A stretch of DNA of 28,472 nt from Wenzhouxiangellaceae bacterium (GCA_023258355.1 JALQZL010000008.1:1-28472), one strand, 5' to 3'; positions 1 to 8,687 are shown, counted from the first letter of the stretch. Numbers and translations are program-made. The notes: generated by a model from the letters alone, not told the origin.

Positions 1-444
1 CCACATCCCACGTCGAGCCTCTGGATCGAGGCCGGTGGTGGGCTCGTCGAGGAACACGATCTGTGGATCACCGATGAGTCCCAGGGCAACATCGAGGCGC
101 CGCTTCTCACCGCCGGATAGTTTCCCCACCCGGGATGACGATCGCGCCTCGAGACCGACAAGACCGAGCACCTCATCCACACCGCGAGAGAGCGAATACA
201 GGTCTGCGAACATTCGCACCGTTTCACGTACCGTGAGGCTGGGGGGAACCTGCATGTCCTGGGGCACGATTCCCAGCCGTGAACGCCATGACGGCGATGG
301 TGATTGCGGATCTTCACCGAGAACCTCAACGATCCCACTGTCGCGGTTCAGATATCCCTCGCAGATCTCGATGATGGTTGTCTTTCCAGCCCCATTGCGC
401 CCGAGGAGGCCGAAGCATTCGCCAGCCTGAACCTCGACATCGAC
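1..444 (-). CDS. ABC transporter ATP-binding protein, internal fragment
   Basis: Reading the minus strand in the frame whose codons begin at 1-3 gives the core of an ABC ATPase that would energise an importer or exporter. Walker A is GRNGAGKTT (about 379-405). A Q-loop context (GIVPQD) follows, then the signature LSGGEKRR and a Walker B/D-loop run ending LDEPTTGLDPEAR near base 20. The order is correct and the frame is open, so it is genuine coding sequence. The style (EGYL, LGEDP) resembles DrrA/CcmA-type exporters, but the substrate cannot be told. Both ends are missing: the C-terminus runs off the window, and the N-terminus is lost at about 440, where PBP2 sequence begins on the opposite strand. 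My hand count of GC is about 61% for bases 1-420 against about 48% for 481-600, so it may come from other DNA. Confidence 0.85.
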
Positions 445-456
445 ACGGGTGCGGTC
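430..456. other. Abrupt junction between an ABC ATPase fragment and mrdA
   Basis: Family-like ABC ATPase sequence on the minus strand persists to about base 444. Recognisable PBP2 sequence on the plus strand starts at about 433 (LDIDTGAV...). Two unrelated genes in opposite orientation are therefore both cut at the same point, with at most a few bases shared, and GC falls across the join. No insertion-sequence ends or target duplications are seen. A chimeric contig or amplification product is the simplest explanation; a real inversion or deletion would leave the cell without intact PBP2. Confidence 0.75.
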
Positions 457-1428
457 AGGGCGCTGGTCTCCAAACCCGCCTTCGATCCCAATTGGTTTGT
501 CAATGGCATTAGCGAAACCAATTATCGAGCACTGTTGGCCAACCCACGACAGCCACTATTTAATCGGTTCTTACAAGGCGAGTATGAGCCAGGCTCGACC
601 ATCAAGCCGTTCTTGGCGCTGGCGGGTTTGGCTGAAGGTGTGATCACGCCTGATCAGCGAATGTTTTCACAGGGTTGGTTTGAGCTCGATGGACAGGGCA
701 GGCGCTACCGCGACTGGCGCCGTGAGGGCCACGGCTGGGTCGATCTCAAAAAGGCGTTGGCCGAGTCGGTCAATGTCTATTTCTATGAATTGGCGGTTGA
801 GCTGGGGATCACTCGGATGGCCAAGGAGTTGGCCATGTTTGGTTTTGGTCAGCCCACAGGCATCGACTTATTGGGTGAGGGCGATGGGCTGCTGCCAACG
901 CGGACATGGAAACAGGCCATTTATGGGGAACCGTGGTTTCCTGGCGAGACGGTGATTACCGGTATTGGACAAGGCTTTGTGGTGGCCACGCCATTGCAGC
1001 TGGCTTACGCCACCGCTTTACTGGCTGGCCAAGGCGTGAGCCCACCGCCTTACTTGGTTGAGGCGAGTGCGCCGATTCAGCGGGTCGCCCACGAGACAAA
1101 CGATTGGTCAGCGGTCTTTGATGGCATGGCAGAGGTGATTCACGGCCCCACAGGGACAGCGAGGGCTGTGGCACCAACAGTGCCTGTTCGGTTTGCAGGC
1201 AAAACGGGCACAGCACAGGTGTTTGGGCTACCTGATGAGGCCGACGCTGTTGATGAGCGCACGCAGGAAAATTTACCCGAGCACTTGAGAAACCATGCGC
1301 TGTTCATCGGCTTTGCGCCATTGGATGACCCCAAGTGGGCCATCAGCGTGGTGGTGGAGCATGGCGGTGGTGGCGCGAGTGTGGCTGCCCCAATTGGCGC
1401 CCAAGTGCTGGCAAGGATCGTCCAATGA
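433..1428 (+). CDS. mrdA: Penicillin-binding protein 2 (peptidoglycan DD-transpeptidase), 5'-truncated
   Basis: This is the transpeptidase domain of PBP2, the elongasome enzyme that cross-links lateral-wall peptidoglycan in the periplasm together with RodA. All three penicillin-binding motifs are present: the active-site STIK (Ser codon 595-597, Lys 604-606), the SVN triad in ESVNVYF, and KTG (codons 1201-1209) in GKTGTAQ. The membrane anchor and the N-terminal dimerisation region, roughly the first 280 residues of the family, are absent because the gene is cut at the junction near 433-450. The open frame runs upstream to 304, but residues encoded before about 433 are antisense ABC ATPase and not PBP2. 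The stop overlaps the rodA start (ATGA at 1425-1428), the usual mrdA-rodA arrangement. Confidence 0.93.
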   Translation, partial: LDIDTGAVRALVSKPAFDPNWFVNGISETNYRALLANPRQPLFNRFLQGEYEPGSTIKPFLALAGLAEGVITPDQRMFSQGWFELDGQGRRYRDWRREGHGWVDLKKALAESVNVYFYELAVELGITRMAKELAMFGFGQPTGIDLLGEGDGLLPTRTWKQAIYGEPWFPGETVITGIGQGFVVATPLQLAYATALLAGQGVSPPPYLVEASAPIQRVAHETNDWSAVFDGMAEVIHGPTGTARAVAPTVPVRFAGKTGTAQVFGLPDEADAVDERTQENLPEHLRNHALFIGFAPLDDPKWAISVVVEHGGGGASVAAPIGAQVLARIVQ

Positions 1429-2525
1429 CACTCAGGCTACTCGGGCGCAGAGGCTTTGAGCTGTTGCGGTTGGATCCTATTTTGATGGCATTGCTGACCT
1501 TGTTGATGGGGCTTGGTTTGGCGATTCTCTACAGCGCAGGCGAACAAAACATGGGTCTTGTGCGCAACCAGGTCATTCGGCTGGGTGTCGGCTTTGTGGG
1601 TCTTTTGGTCTTGGCTCAGATACCCAAACGGCTGTGGTTGGCTTGGGCGCCCTACTTTTTTATCTTGGCCATGGGCTTGTTGGTTTGGGTGGAGTTTTTC
1701 GGAGTGGGCCGAGGTGCTCAGCGTTGGATTGATTTGTTTGTGATTCGTTTCCAACCCTCTGAGGCCATGAAAATTGTGCTGCCTTTAATGCTGGCTGCTT
1801 ATTTATCAAGAAGACCGCTGCCTCCCCATTGGAAGGACGTGTTGGTCGGATTTTTGTTGATTGCCTTGCCGTGTGGGCTCATTTTAAAGCAGCCCGATCT
1901 CGGGACGTCCATTTTGATCGGAGCCGGTGGGCTATCGGTTTTATTTTTGGCTGGCTTGCCATGGCGTGTCATCTTTGGGCTGAGCGCACTTGGCTTGGCA
2001 TCCATTCCCGTGGTCTGGCCCATGCTTCGGGAGTATCAACAAAACAGAATTTTGACCTTCCTAGATCCTGAGCGGGATCCGTTGGGTGAGGGTTGGAATA
2101 TTATTCAGTCCAAAATTGCCGTGGGGTCGGGTGGTTGGACAGGGACAGGCTGGTTAGAAGGTTCTCAAGCGCATCTGGGATTCTTACCCGAGCCGCATAC
2201 TGATTTCATTTTCTCCGTGCTGGCTGAGGAGTTCGGCTGGTTGGGGGTGGTGGGTTTGCTGCTGATTTATGCCGCCATTATTTTAAGGTGTGTGCAATTG
2301 GCTGCTGAAACCACTGACCCGTTTGCTCGGCTGATGATTGGTGGTTTGGTTTTTTTGTTCTTTGCTTATGTGTTGGTCAACATCGCGATGGTCAGCGGTT
2401 TGGTCCCAGTGGTTGGGGTGCCCTTGCCACTGATCAGTTATGGAGGCACTTCTGCTGCAACCATTTTGGCAGGCTTTGGTCTGATTCAAGGACTGCATTC
2501 AAGAAGACGTTTTATCTCGCGTTAG
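1425..2525 (+). CDS. rodA: RodA, SEDS-family peptidoglycan glycosyltransferase
   Basis: This multi-pass inner-membrane SEDS protein of 366 aa polymerises lipid II into glycan strands for rod elongation as the partner of PBP2. Seen in the sequence: about ten hydrophobic segments, the GAQRW motif (around residues 97-101), QPDLGTS (156-162), and PEPHTDFIF containing Asp260, which matches the catalytic Asp262 of E. coli RodA. The C-terminal signature PLISYGGTS is also present. Length agrees with the family (E. coli 370). The ATG at 1425 was chosen over upstream in-frame starts because it forms a 4-nt ATGA overlap with mrdA and gives the usual short N-terminus. Translational coupling with mrdA is likely. 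Confidence 0.97.
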   Translation: MTLRLLGRRGFELLRLDPILMALLTLLMGLGLAILYSAGEQNMGLVRNQVIRLGVGFVGLLVLAQIPKRLWLAWAPYFFILAMGLLVWVEFFGVGRGAQRWIDLFVIRFQPSEAMKIVLPLMLAAYLSRRPLPPHWKDVLVGFLLIALPCGLILKQPDLGTSILIGAGGLSVLFLAGLPWRVIFGLSALGLASIPVVWPMLREYQQNRILTFLDPERDPLGEGWNIIQSKIAVGSGGWTGTGWLEGSQAHLGFLPEPHTDFIFSVLAEEFGWLGVVGLLLIYAAIILRCVQLAAETTDPFARLMIGGLVFLFFAYVLVNIAMVSGLVPVVGVPLPLISYGGTSAATILAGFGLIQGLHSRRRFISR

Positions 2526-2590
2526 TGCACCCTGTGCGTGTTATAAAAATACGCAGTGACACGCCCTTTTAAAAATTTAAACAGGAATAA

Positions 2591-3580
2591 ATGATTGTGA
2601 TGACAAAACAAACATGGATGGGTTGTTTGGCGCTGGTGGTGGTTGGGCTCGGCTGTGGGCAATGGGCCAGTGCTGAGCCACATCCGGGAACACAGGCTTT
2701 TATCAGTAAAGTCGCAGAAGAACACGCATTAGACCCTGCTGCTATCGAGGCGGTTTTGACAGAAGCCAAGTACCAGCAGAGCATCATTGATGCGATGACC
2801 CGTCCAGCAGAGGCCAAACCCTGGTACGAGTATCGCCCAATCTTTTTGACTGATCGCCGTATAAAAGGCGGTGTTGCTTTTTGGCAAGAGAATGAAGCCC
2901 TACTGACATCAGTGAGCGAGCGGTTTGGTATTCCCATTGAGTTGGTGGTGGCCATTGTGGGTGTGGAAACCAACTATGGCGCCAACACAGGCAGCTTCCG
3001 CGTGATCGATGCTTTGGCGACCCTCGGCTTTTATTATCCGCCCCGCGCTGGCTTTTTTGCGAGCGAGCTCGCGCATTTTATGGTCCTAGCCGAAGAAGAG
3101 TCACTGCCTGTGACGGAGGTGCGCGGTTCGTATGCCGGTGCCATGGGTCTTGGCCAGTTTATCCCTTCCAGTTACCGAGGCTATGCGGTTGATTTTGATA
3201 ACAGTGGTGGCCGAGATCTGTGGCGCTCTTTACCCGACGCCTTGGGGTCCGTGGCCAATTACTTGGCTCGGCACAATTGGGCTAAGGATGAGCCGATTGT
3301 CTTGCCCATCGATCAGGTGCCAACAGCGGTTGATTTGGAGGCTTTCAGTGTGTTGCCAAAGCACACCTTGGCCGATCTAAGTGAGATGGGGTTTGGGTTT
3401 GATGCCCAAGGGCTAGAAGCATCGACCCCAGCGACTGTGATTGCGCTTGAGACTGAGACAGGCCCAAGCTATTGGGTGGGGTTGAACAATTTTTATGTGA
3501 TCACTCGCTACAACCGCTCGCCTTTGTATGCCATGGCCGTCACGCAGTTGGCTGATGAGATTGCCAGACTGGCGCCGTGA
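2591..3580 (+). CDS. mltB: Membrane-bound lytic murein transglycosylase B
   Basis: This 329-aa exported muramidase cleaves the MurNAc-GlcNAc bond to form 1,6-anhydromuropeptides. The N-terminus has a hydrophobic signal segment and a likely signal peptidase I site, ASA before residue 29; Cys22 lies in only a poor lipobox, so lipidation is uncertain. The SLT-type MltB domain fills most of the protein. VGVETNYG contains the predicted catalytic Glu126, aligned with Glu162 of E. coli MltB, and GAMGLGQFIPSSY is the family substrate-groove motif. The start is ambiguous: ATG 2591 has AGGA only 4 nt upstream, while ATG 2600 is the alternative. It lies 65 nt after rodA and overlaps rlpA by GTGA, as in many gammaproteobacterial rodA-mltB-rlpA-dacA clusters. 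Confidence 0.93.
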   Translation: MIVMTKQTWMGCLALVVVGLGCGQWASAEPHPGTQAFISKVAEEHALDPAAIEAVLTEAKYQQSIIDAMTRPAEAKPWYEYRPIFLTDRRIKGGVAFWQENEALLTSVSERFGIPIELVVAIVGVETNYGANTGSFRVIDALATLGFYYPPRAGFFASELAHFMVLAEEESLPVTEVRGSYAGAMGLGQFIPSSYRGYAVDFDNSGGRDLWRSLPDALGSVANYLARHNWAKDEPIVLPIDQVPTAVDLEAFSVLPKHTLADLSEMGFGFDAQGLEASTPATVIALETETGPSYWVGLNNFYVITRYNRSPLYAMAVTQLADEIARLAP

Positions 3581-4374
3581 GTCAACGCGTCGTCGCACAG
3601 GGTAGGTTGTTGGTCTTTGCTCTGGTGAGCTTGGCCTTGCTCGTTGGGTGTGTCCCTCGCTACAAATGGGATGGCCCACCAAGACAACCCTTAGATGTTT
3701 CTTTGATTGAGCCGGTCAATCCCCAGCCAGAGCCTTTGAGCGCTTATGGCAATCACAGCCCTTATGAAGTCATGGGCCAAACCTATGAGGTACTGCCCAC
3801 TGCCACAGGGTATCGTGAGCGCGGTGTGGCCTCTTGGTATGGCCGAGCGTTTCAGGGTCGGCCCACCTCTTCAGGGGAGCCCTATGACCTATATCAACTC
3901 ACCGCTGCCCACAAGTCTTTGCCGTTGCCGACGTATGTGGAGGTGACCCATCTAGAAACAGGGCGGTCTATCGTTGTGCGTGTGAATGACCGAGGCCCCT
4001 TTAAACCTGGGCGGATCATTGATCTGTCCTGGGCTGCCGCGGTTAAGTTGGGCATCGATCAAGCCGGCACCGCCCCAGTTGAAGTGCGCGCACTGACTTT
4101 CGAGGATGCCCCATACCGCGCCGCCAGACCTGCCAAGCTGCCTGTCTGGGTACAGGCGGGCGCTTTTTCTGAGATCAGCAACGCCGAGCGCTTGCACGCT
4201 CGATTGGCTGACGCAGGCATTGGCCCCGTCCGCTTTGAGCCACCACAGCACGCCAAAGACCCCGTCTGGCGCGTGCGTCTTGGTCCTTTTGAGACCGAAG
4301 CGCTGGCAGTGGGGATCGTGGAGCGTTTGCTTGAACTGGGCCTAGTGGAGGCCCAATATGTGTATCCTAAGTAA
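3577..4374 (+). CDS. rlpA: RlpA, septal lytic transglycosylase lipoprotein (DPBB + SPOR)
   Basis: This outer-membrane lipoprotein of 265 aa cleaves naked (stem-less) glycan strands at the septum. The signal ends in the lipobox LVGC, with Cys25 as the lipidated residue. A double-psi beta-barrel domain covers roughly residues 83-172. It has Glu101, Asp104 and His112 in SGEPYD...AAH, in the same spacing as the catalytic Glu120/Asp123/His131 of Pseudomonas RlpA, so catalysis is probably retained. VNDRGPF closes the domain. A SPOR domain (about 188-262) should bind denuded septal peptidoglycan. The start is GTG at 3577 overlapping the mltB stop (GTGA), which implies translational coupling. dacA follows 24 nt downstream. 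Confidence 0.94.
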   Translation: MSQRVVAQGRLLVFALVSLALLVGCVPRYKWDGPPRQPLDVSLIEPVNPQPEPLSAYGNHSPYEVMGQTYEVLPTATGYRERGVASWYGRAFQGRPTSSGEPYDLYQLTAAHKSLPLPTYVEVTHLETGRSIVVRVNDRGPFKPGRIIDLSWAAAVKLGIDQAGTAPVEVRALTFEDAPYRAARPAKLPVWVQAGAFSEISNAERLHARLADAGIGPVRFEPPQHAKDPVWRVRLGPFETEALAVGIVERLLELGLVEAQYVYPK

Positions 4375-4398
4375 TCCGAGAAAAAACGAGACGTGATC

Positions 4399-5577
4399 AT
4401 GACATTGATGAGCCACCCATACCGCTTGCTTTCGATCGCCTTGCTGGCACTCGCCGCGTCGCTGGCCCATCAAGCCAGTTGGGCCCAAGTGGCCATCCCA
4501 AGCGCGCCCCCCATCGATGCCAAGAGCTATATCCTGATGGATTTTCACAGCCAGCAAGTGGTGGCTGAGCAAGATTCGCATGCACCTGTTGAGCCTGCCA
4601 GCATTACCAAGCTGATGACGTCTTATGTGGCGTTCAATGAGGTGGCCCGCGGCAATATCTCACTAGATGATGAAGTGCTGATCTCAGAAAAAGCCTGGCG
4701 AACAGGTGGATCTCGCATGTTTGTTGAAGTCAACACGCGGGTGGATGTGGCCTCGCTGCTCAAAGGTGTCATCATCCAGTCTGGCAATGACGCCAGTGTC
4801 GCCATCGCAGAATACGTGGCAGGCACGGAAGAAGCCTTTGCCTTATTAATGAATGAGTACGCCAAAGTCTTGGGCATGCAAGACACTTTTTATGTCAACG
4901 CCACGGGGTTGCCTGATCCCAGTCAAACCACCACCGCCTACGACTCAGCGATACTGGCGCGCGCCATCATTGACCGCTTTCCAGAATTTTATGATTGGTA
5001 CTCGCAAAGAGAATTTACCTACGGCGGTATTTTGCAACACAACAGAAACCGGTTGCTATGGCGCGACCCTTCAGTGGATGGTTTGAAGACAGGCCATACT
5101 GAAGCTGCGGGCTATTGTCTTGTGACGTCGGCTTCTCGAAATGACATGCGTCTCATTAGTGTGGTGATGGGCTCAAGCAGTGAAGAAAGCCGGGCCACTT
5201 CCTCGCAGTCACTATTGAATTATGGGTTTCGTTTCTTTGAAACCTATTCGCTCTATCAACCCCAAGACACCGTGGCGACCGCCGCTGTGTGGGAAGGCGT
5301 GAGTGATGAGGTGAGCCTTCGTGTGGATGAGCCTGTCTTCGTCACGGTTCCTCGGGGTCGTTTTGATGACCTGTCCAGTGAGTTGGCTTTGGATGGCAAT
5401 ATCACAGCGCCTCTTAGCGAGGGTCAAGCGGTGGGGGCTTTGCAGGTTCGACTGGATGATGAGGTCTTGGCAGAGCGTCAGGTCATCACAGAACACTCGG
5501 TCGATGCAGCGGGTTTTATTGGTCGCACGCAAGACCGCCTGAAACTTTGGTGGCAAGGCATGTTTGATGATGGGTGA
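4399..5577 (+). CDS. dacA: D-alanyl-D-alanine carboxypeptidase (PBP5/6 family)
   Basis: This 392-aa periplasmic DD-carboxypeptidase removes the terminal D-Ala from pentapeptide stems. A signal peptide ends near SWA (about residue 29). The penicillin-binding motifs are S68-ITK (catalytic Ser68 and Lys71), S128-GN, and K230-TG in DGLKTGHTE. A PBP5-type C-terminal beta domain follows, and an amphipathic tail (RLKLWWQGMF) would peripherally anchor it to the inner membrane. Two in-frame starts lie together, GTG 4393 and ATG 4399. ATG is preferred because a purine run with GAG sits 8 nt upstream. The 3' end overlaps ybeD by about 11 nt. It is part of the mrdA-lipB cluster. Confidence 0.95.
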   Translation: MTLMSHPYRLLSIALLALAASLAHQASWAQVAIPSAPPIDAKSYILMDFHSQQVVAEQDSHAPVEPASITKLMTSYVAFNEVARGNISLDDEVLISEKAWRTGGSRMFVEVNTRVDVASLLKGVIIQSGNDASVAIAEYVAGTEEAFALLMNEYAKVLGMQDTFYVNATGLPDPSQTTTAYDSAILARAIIDRFPEFYDWYSQREFTYGGILQHNRNRLLWRDPSVDGLKTGHTEAAGYCLVTSASRNDMRLISVVMGSSSEESRATSSQSLLNYGFRFFETYSLYQPQDTVATAAVWEGVSDEVSLRVDEPVFVTVPRGRFDDLSSELALDGNITAPLSEGQAVGALQVRLDDEVLAERQVITEHSVDAAGFIGRTQDRLKLWWQGMFDDG

Positions 5578-5833
5578 GGCCACCGGACTCGAGTTTCCCT
5601 GCGCCTATCCCGTCAAGGCGATGGTCAGAACAGGGCAAGGCGCTCATGAAGCCGTCATGGCAGTGATGGAACGCCAAGCGATTTTCTCGAGAGAAGATGA
5701 TGTCTCGATCAAGTTAAGCAAAAATGGTGCCTATGAGAGCATCACCATTGAAGTCACCGTGCATTCTCGAGCGCATCTGGAAAGTATCTACACAGACCTC
5801 CGTGCTTTGGAGGTTGTTGTGATGACCTTATAG
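5567..5833 (+). CDS. ybeD: YbeD family protein (DUF493)
   Basis: This small 88-aa protein of the YbeD/DUF493 family has the expected length and conserved pattern: an N-terminal LEFPC.YPVK stretch, S.NGAYES.TI in the middle and a final LEVVVMTL strand. E. coli YbeD has an ACT-like ferredoxin fold and is thought to be regulatory, but no biochemical role is established. It lies between dacA and lipB, as in E. coli and relatives, overlapping dacA by 11 nt, which suggests coupled translation. AAGG lies about 8 nt before ATG 5567; ATG 5570 is an equally possible start. Confidence 0.9.
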   Translation: MMGEATGLEFPCAYPVKAMVRTGQGAHEAVMAVMERQAIFSREDDVSIKLSKNGAYESITIEVTVHSRAHLESIYTDLRALEVVVMTL

Positions 5834-5847
5834 GTGACGGCATTGCC

Positions 5848-6504
5848 ATGACATCGGGCCCAGAAGCACCCACATGGGTGGTGAAAGACCGAGGACGTGC
5901 GCCCTATGCCCCTATCTTCGATGAGATGCGTGCCTTTACAGATGCGCGGGGCCCACACACCGTGGATGAAGTCTGGCTGGTTGAGCATGAGCCTGTGTTC
6001 ACCCAAGGCCTGGCTGGAAAGGCGGAACATCTGATCAATCCAGTCGGGCTGGCGCAAGCCAACATCCCCGTTGTTCAAGCCGACCGTGGCGGGCAAGTGA
6101 CCTACCATGGCCCAGGACAAGTGGTGCTGTATCCCTTGCTGGATCTGGACCGTTTGGGCATCGGGGTTCGCTGTTTGGTAGACCATCTAGAGCAGACCGT
6201 CATTGACCTGTTGGCCAGCCTAGAGGTGGTGGCCGATCGGTTGGAAGGGGCACCGGGGGTTTACATTGAGGGCGCAAAAGTGGCCTCAATTGGCTTGAAA
6301 GTCCGTAAAGGGTGCACCTATCATGGGTTGGCTGTTAACGTCGATATGGACCTTGGCCCGTTTGCTTTTATCAATCCCTGCGGCATGGCTGGGTTGCCCA
6401 TGACGCAGGTGACAGACCATCGGCCTGAGGTGGATGCTCGGTGGGTTCAAGATCAGTTGATCACCCTGTTGGGCAATCGACTCGGTTACTATCAAACTAA
6501 ATGA
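5848..6504 (+). CDS. lipB: Octanoyl-ACP:protein N-octanoyltransferase LipB
   Basis: LipB moves octanoate from acyl carrier protein to the lipoyl domains of 2-oxoacid dehydrogenases and the glycine cleavage H protein, the first step of lipoate biosynthesis in the cytoplasm. The 218-aa protein carries the family motif RGGQVTYHGPGQ (80-91), the lysine motif GAKVASIG with Lys144, and the nucleophile Cys178 in INPCGM. Lys144 and Cys178 form the Cys-Lys dyad. ATG 5848 has AGGTGA 10 nt upstream and lies 14 nt after ybeD. The partner lipA, which often follows, is not in this window; prc comes next instead. Confidence 0.96.
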   Translation: MTSGPEAPTWVVKDRGRAPYAPIFDEMRAFTDARGPHTVDEVWLVEHEPVFTQGLAGKAEHLINPVGLAQANIPVVQADRGGQVTYHGPGQVVLYPLLDLDRLGIGVRCLVDHLEQTVIDLLASLEVVADRLEGAPGVYIEGAKVASIGLKVRKGCTYHGLAVNVDMDLGPFAFINPCGMAGLPMTQVTDHRPEVDARWVQDQLITLLGNRLGYYQTK

Positions 6505-6526
6505 GAAATGTAAGGTCATAGCCTGT

Positions 6527-8650
6527 ATGCATAACAAGATACACAGACGCTGGTGGTTGAGTGGGTTGGCGGCCACGCTATTCGCGGCAATGTTGCCTTG
6601 GGCGACGGTGCTGGCTGATGAGCGTCCCGAGATGGAGGCCTTATTGGCTCCTGAGCCACAACACATGCTGGCCAGCCGCTTGGCAACCCGCTTCGTCTCA
6701 GGTTATCACTATCATCGCTCTAAACTCGATGACGACATTTCTGATCGGATCTTTGATCAATACCTCGAGCTTCTCGATCCCAACCGCATGTATTTCACGG
6801 CGGCAGACGTCAATGACTTAGAGCGGTATCGCCCACACATTGAGAAATCCCTGAAAAGCGCTGATCTGGATCCCGCCTACGACATTTTTAATCGCTATGT
6901 GAAACGCGTGAATGAGCGGGTCACGTTTGCACGTGCACGATTGGCTGAGGGTTTTGACTTCACCCAAGACGAGTCGTTTTTCTTCGATCGCAGTGAAGCC
7001 CCTTGGGCTGAAGAAGATAGCGTGTTACGCCAGTACTGGACGCAGCGCGTCAAAAATGATTACCTCAGACTCAAGCTGACAGATAAGCCAGATGATGAAA
7101 TCGTTGAGATGCTTGACCAGCGCTACAGCGGCTTAGCACGCCGCATCTCTGAGTTTAAGTCTGAAGACGTGTTCCAGTTTTTTATGAACGCCTACACCCG
7201 AGCGATTGAGCCACATTCGTCTTATATGTCGCCTCGCTCGGTAGAGAATTTTGAGATCTCCATGCGCCTGAGCCTAGATGGCATTGGCGCACTTCTCCAA
7301 CGTGAGACTGAGTACACCTCGATTGTCGAGATTATCCCAGGTGGTCCTGCGGATTTAGATGGCAGACTGAAAGAGGGCGATCGCATTGTGGGTGTCGCTC
7401 AAGGGGATGAGGACATGGTCGATGTCGTGGGCTGGCGCCTCGATGACGTGGTCCAGTTGATTCGAGGAGAGCGTGAGACGGTTGTTCGACTCGATGTACT
7501 TCCGGCCGAGTCTGGCATGAGCGGGCCACCGACCACCATTGCGTTGGTACGTAATGAGGTCAAGCTAGAAGAGCAAGCTGCCAGCGCGGATGTGATCGAA
7601 TTGCCTGAGCACACTATCGGGATTATTCGTGTTCCGGTGTTCTATGTTGATTTTGAGGGCCGTGCTTCGAACAAGCCCAATTACCGTTCATCCACACGGG
7701 ATGTCCGTCGCCTAATCAATGAATTGACCGCCCAAGGGATTGATGGTTTGATCATGGACCTTCGGGGCAACGGTGGGGGTGCGCTGTTAGAAGCCACTAC
7801 CATGACCGGTTTATTTATTGATGAAGGACCGGTGGTCCAAGTTCGAGATACCCGTGGCAAAGTCAGTTTAGAAAAAGACCGTGAACCAGGCATGGCTTGG
7901 GATGGTCCTTTGGCTGTTTTGGTGGACCGTCGCTCGGCATCTGCCTCAGAGATTTTTGCAGGAGCGATTCAAGACTATGGGCGAGGTGTGGTCATCGGTG
8001 AGCCCACCTTTGGCAAAGGCACGGTCCAAAACCTCATTGACTTGGATCATATCTCTCGATCGGAAGTTGGTTTGGGTCAGATCAAGTTGACCATGGCTCA
8101 GTTCTATCGGGTGGCGGGGGGTTCGACCCAACTTAAAGGGGTATGGCCAGATATTCGACTACCTACCCCAGGTGAGCCGGAGGAAATCGGTGAGAGCGCC
8201 CTAGAATATGCGCTGCCTTGGGCAGAGATTAAGCCCACAGAGTATGAGCCTGTGGCCAACTTAGCACCTTTAATCGCCAAGGCCAATGTACGCCACCAAG
8301 CCCGTATGGAATCAGACCCGAAGCTTCAAGAGTTGATTGAAGATGTGGCGCAATGGGAAAAAGACAGTGAGCGCGAATCGGTGTCTTTGAATGAAGCGGT
8401 CCGTCGAGCCGAGATGGCAGAGGCCGAAGCCCGCCGGTCTGAACGGTTTGGTGAGGCCACCGAAGCGATGTCTGACCCAGCGGATGTGGAAGATGGTGAG
8501 GCATCAGACGCCGATGAAGAACGTGCGCCTGAAGATGATATCTACTTGTTCGAGTCGGCCAGAATTTTAGCTGACTTGATGGGGTTGGATGAAAGTGAAA
8601 CCATCCTCGCCCACCGCACACTCCCTGTGACTGAATTTAGCAAAAACTGA
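6527..8650 (+). CDS. prc: Carboxy-terminal (tail-specific) processing protease Prc
   Basis: This periplasmic S41-family serine protease degrades proteins through their C-terminal tails; in E. coli it acts on FtsI and MepS. The 707-aa precursor has a signal peptide ending near VLA (residue 30). An N-terminal helical region is followed by a PDZ domain at about 250-345 (SLDGIGALLQ...GGPAD). The S41 core has the catalytic Ser472 in SASASE and Lys497 in TFGKGT, spaced 25 residues apart as in E. coli Prc. A C-terminal DUF3340-like region follows. It includes a charged, strongly acidic low-complexity stretch (about 621-670) not expected in the core family. ATG 6527 has AAGG 11 nt upstream. It lies 22 nt after lipB and may be co-transcribed with it. 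Confidence 0.95.
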   Translation: MHNKIHRRWWLSGLAATLFAAMLPWATVLADERPEMEALLAPEPQHMLASRLATRFVSGYHYHRSKLDDDISDRIFDQYLELLDPNRMYFTAADVNDLERYRPHIEKSLKSADLDPAYDIFNRYVKRVNERVTFARARLAEGFDFTQDESFFFDRSEAPWAEEDSVLRQYWTQRVKNDYLRLKLTDKPDDEIVEMLDQRYSGLARRISEFKSEDVFQFFMNAYTRAIEPHSSYMSPRSVENFEISMRLSLDGIGALLQRETEYTSIVEIIPGGPADLDGRLKEGDRIVGVAQGDEDMVDVVGWRLDDVVQLIRGERETVVRLDVLPAESGMSGPPTTIALVRNEVKLEEQAASADVIELPEHTIGIIRVPVFYVDFEGRASNKPNYRSSTRDVRRLINELTAQGIDGLIMDLRGNGGGALLEATTMTGLFIDEGPVVQVRDTRGKVSLEKDREPGMAWDGPLAVLVDRRSASASEIFAGAIQDYGRGVVIGEPTFGKGTVQNLIDLDHISRSEVGLGQIKLTMAQFYRVAGGSTQLKGVWPDIRLPTPGEPEEIGESALEYALPWAEIKPTEYEPVANLAPLIAKANVRHQARMESDPKLQELIEDVAQWEKDSERESVSLNEAVRRAEMAEAEARRSERFGEATEAMSDPADVEDGEASDADEERAPEDDIYLFESARILADLMGLDESETILAHRTLPVTEFSKN

Positions 8651-8673
8651 TGGGCTGGCGATTCGCCAACCCA
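8651..8673 (+). promoter_or_regulatory. Stem-loop between prc and priA
   Basis: An imperfect inverted repeat, TGGGCTGGCG then loop ATT then CGCCAACCCA, gives a 10-position stem with one mismatch. It begins right after the prc stop and ends 14 nt before the proposed priA ATG. No T-run follows, so it is not a canonical intrinsic terminator. It could stabilise the prc mRNA end or limit priA translation. Function is inferred only. Confidence 0.45.
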
Positions 8674-8687
8674 TTGCCTTGACCTCG

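Noticed and set aside
35..430. Plus-strand open frame of 131 codons
   Set aside because: It is the shadow of the minus-strand ATPase; its arginine- and proline-rich protein is typical of antisense translation.
304..432. Apparent N-terminal extension of PBP2 in the same open frame
   Set aside because: The residues are antisense to ABC ATPase Walker A and signature regions and do not resemble PBP2; the frame is open by chance across the junction.
2526..2590. Possible terminator (GCGTGT...ACACGC then TTTT) and a TATAAA box between rodA and mltB
   Set aside because: The stem is only 6 bp around a 17-nt loop and the T-run is short; the TATAAA has no usable -35 at 16-18 bp. Neither is strong enough to call.
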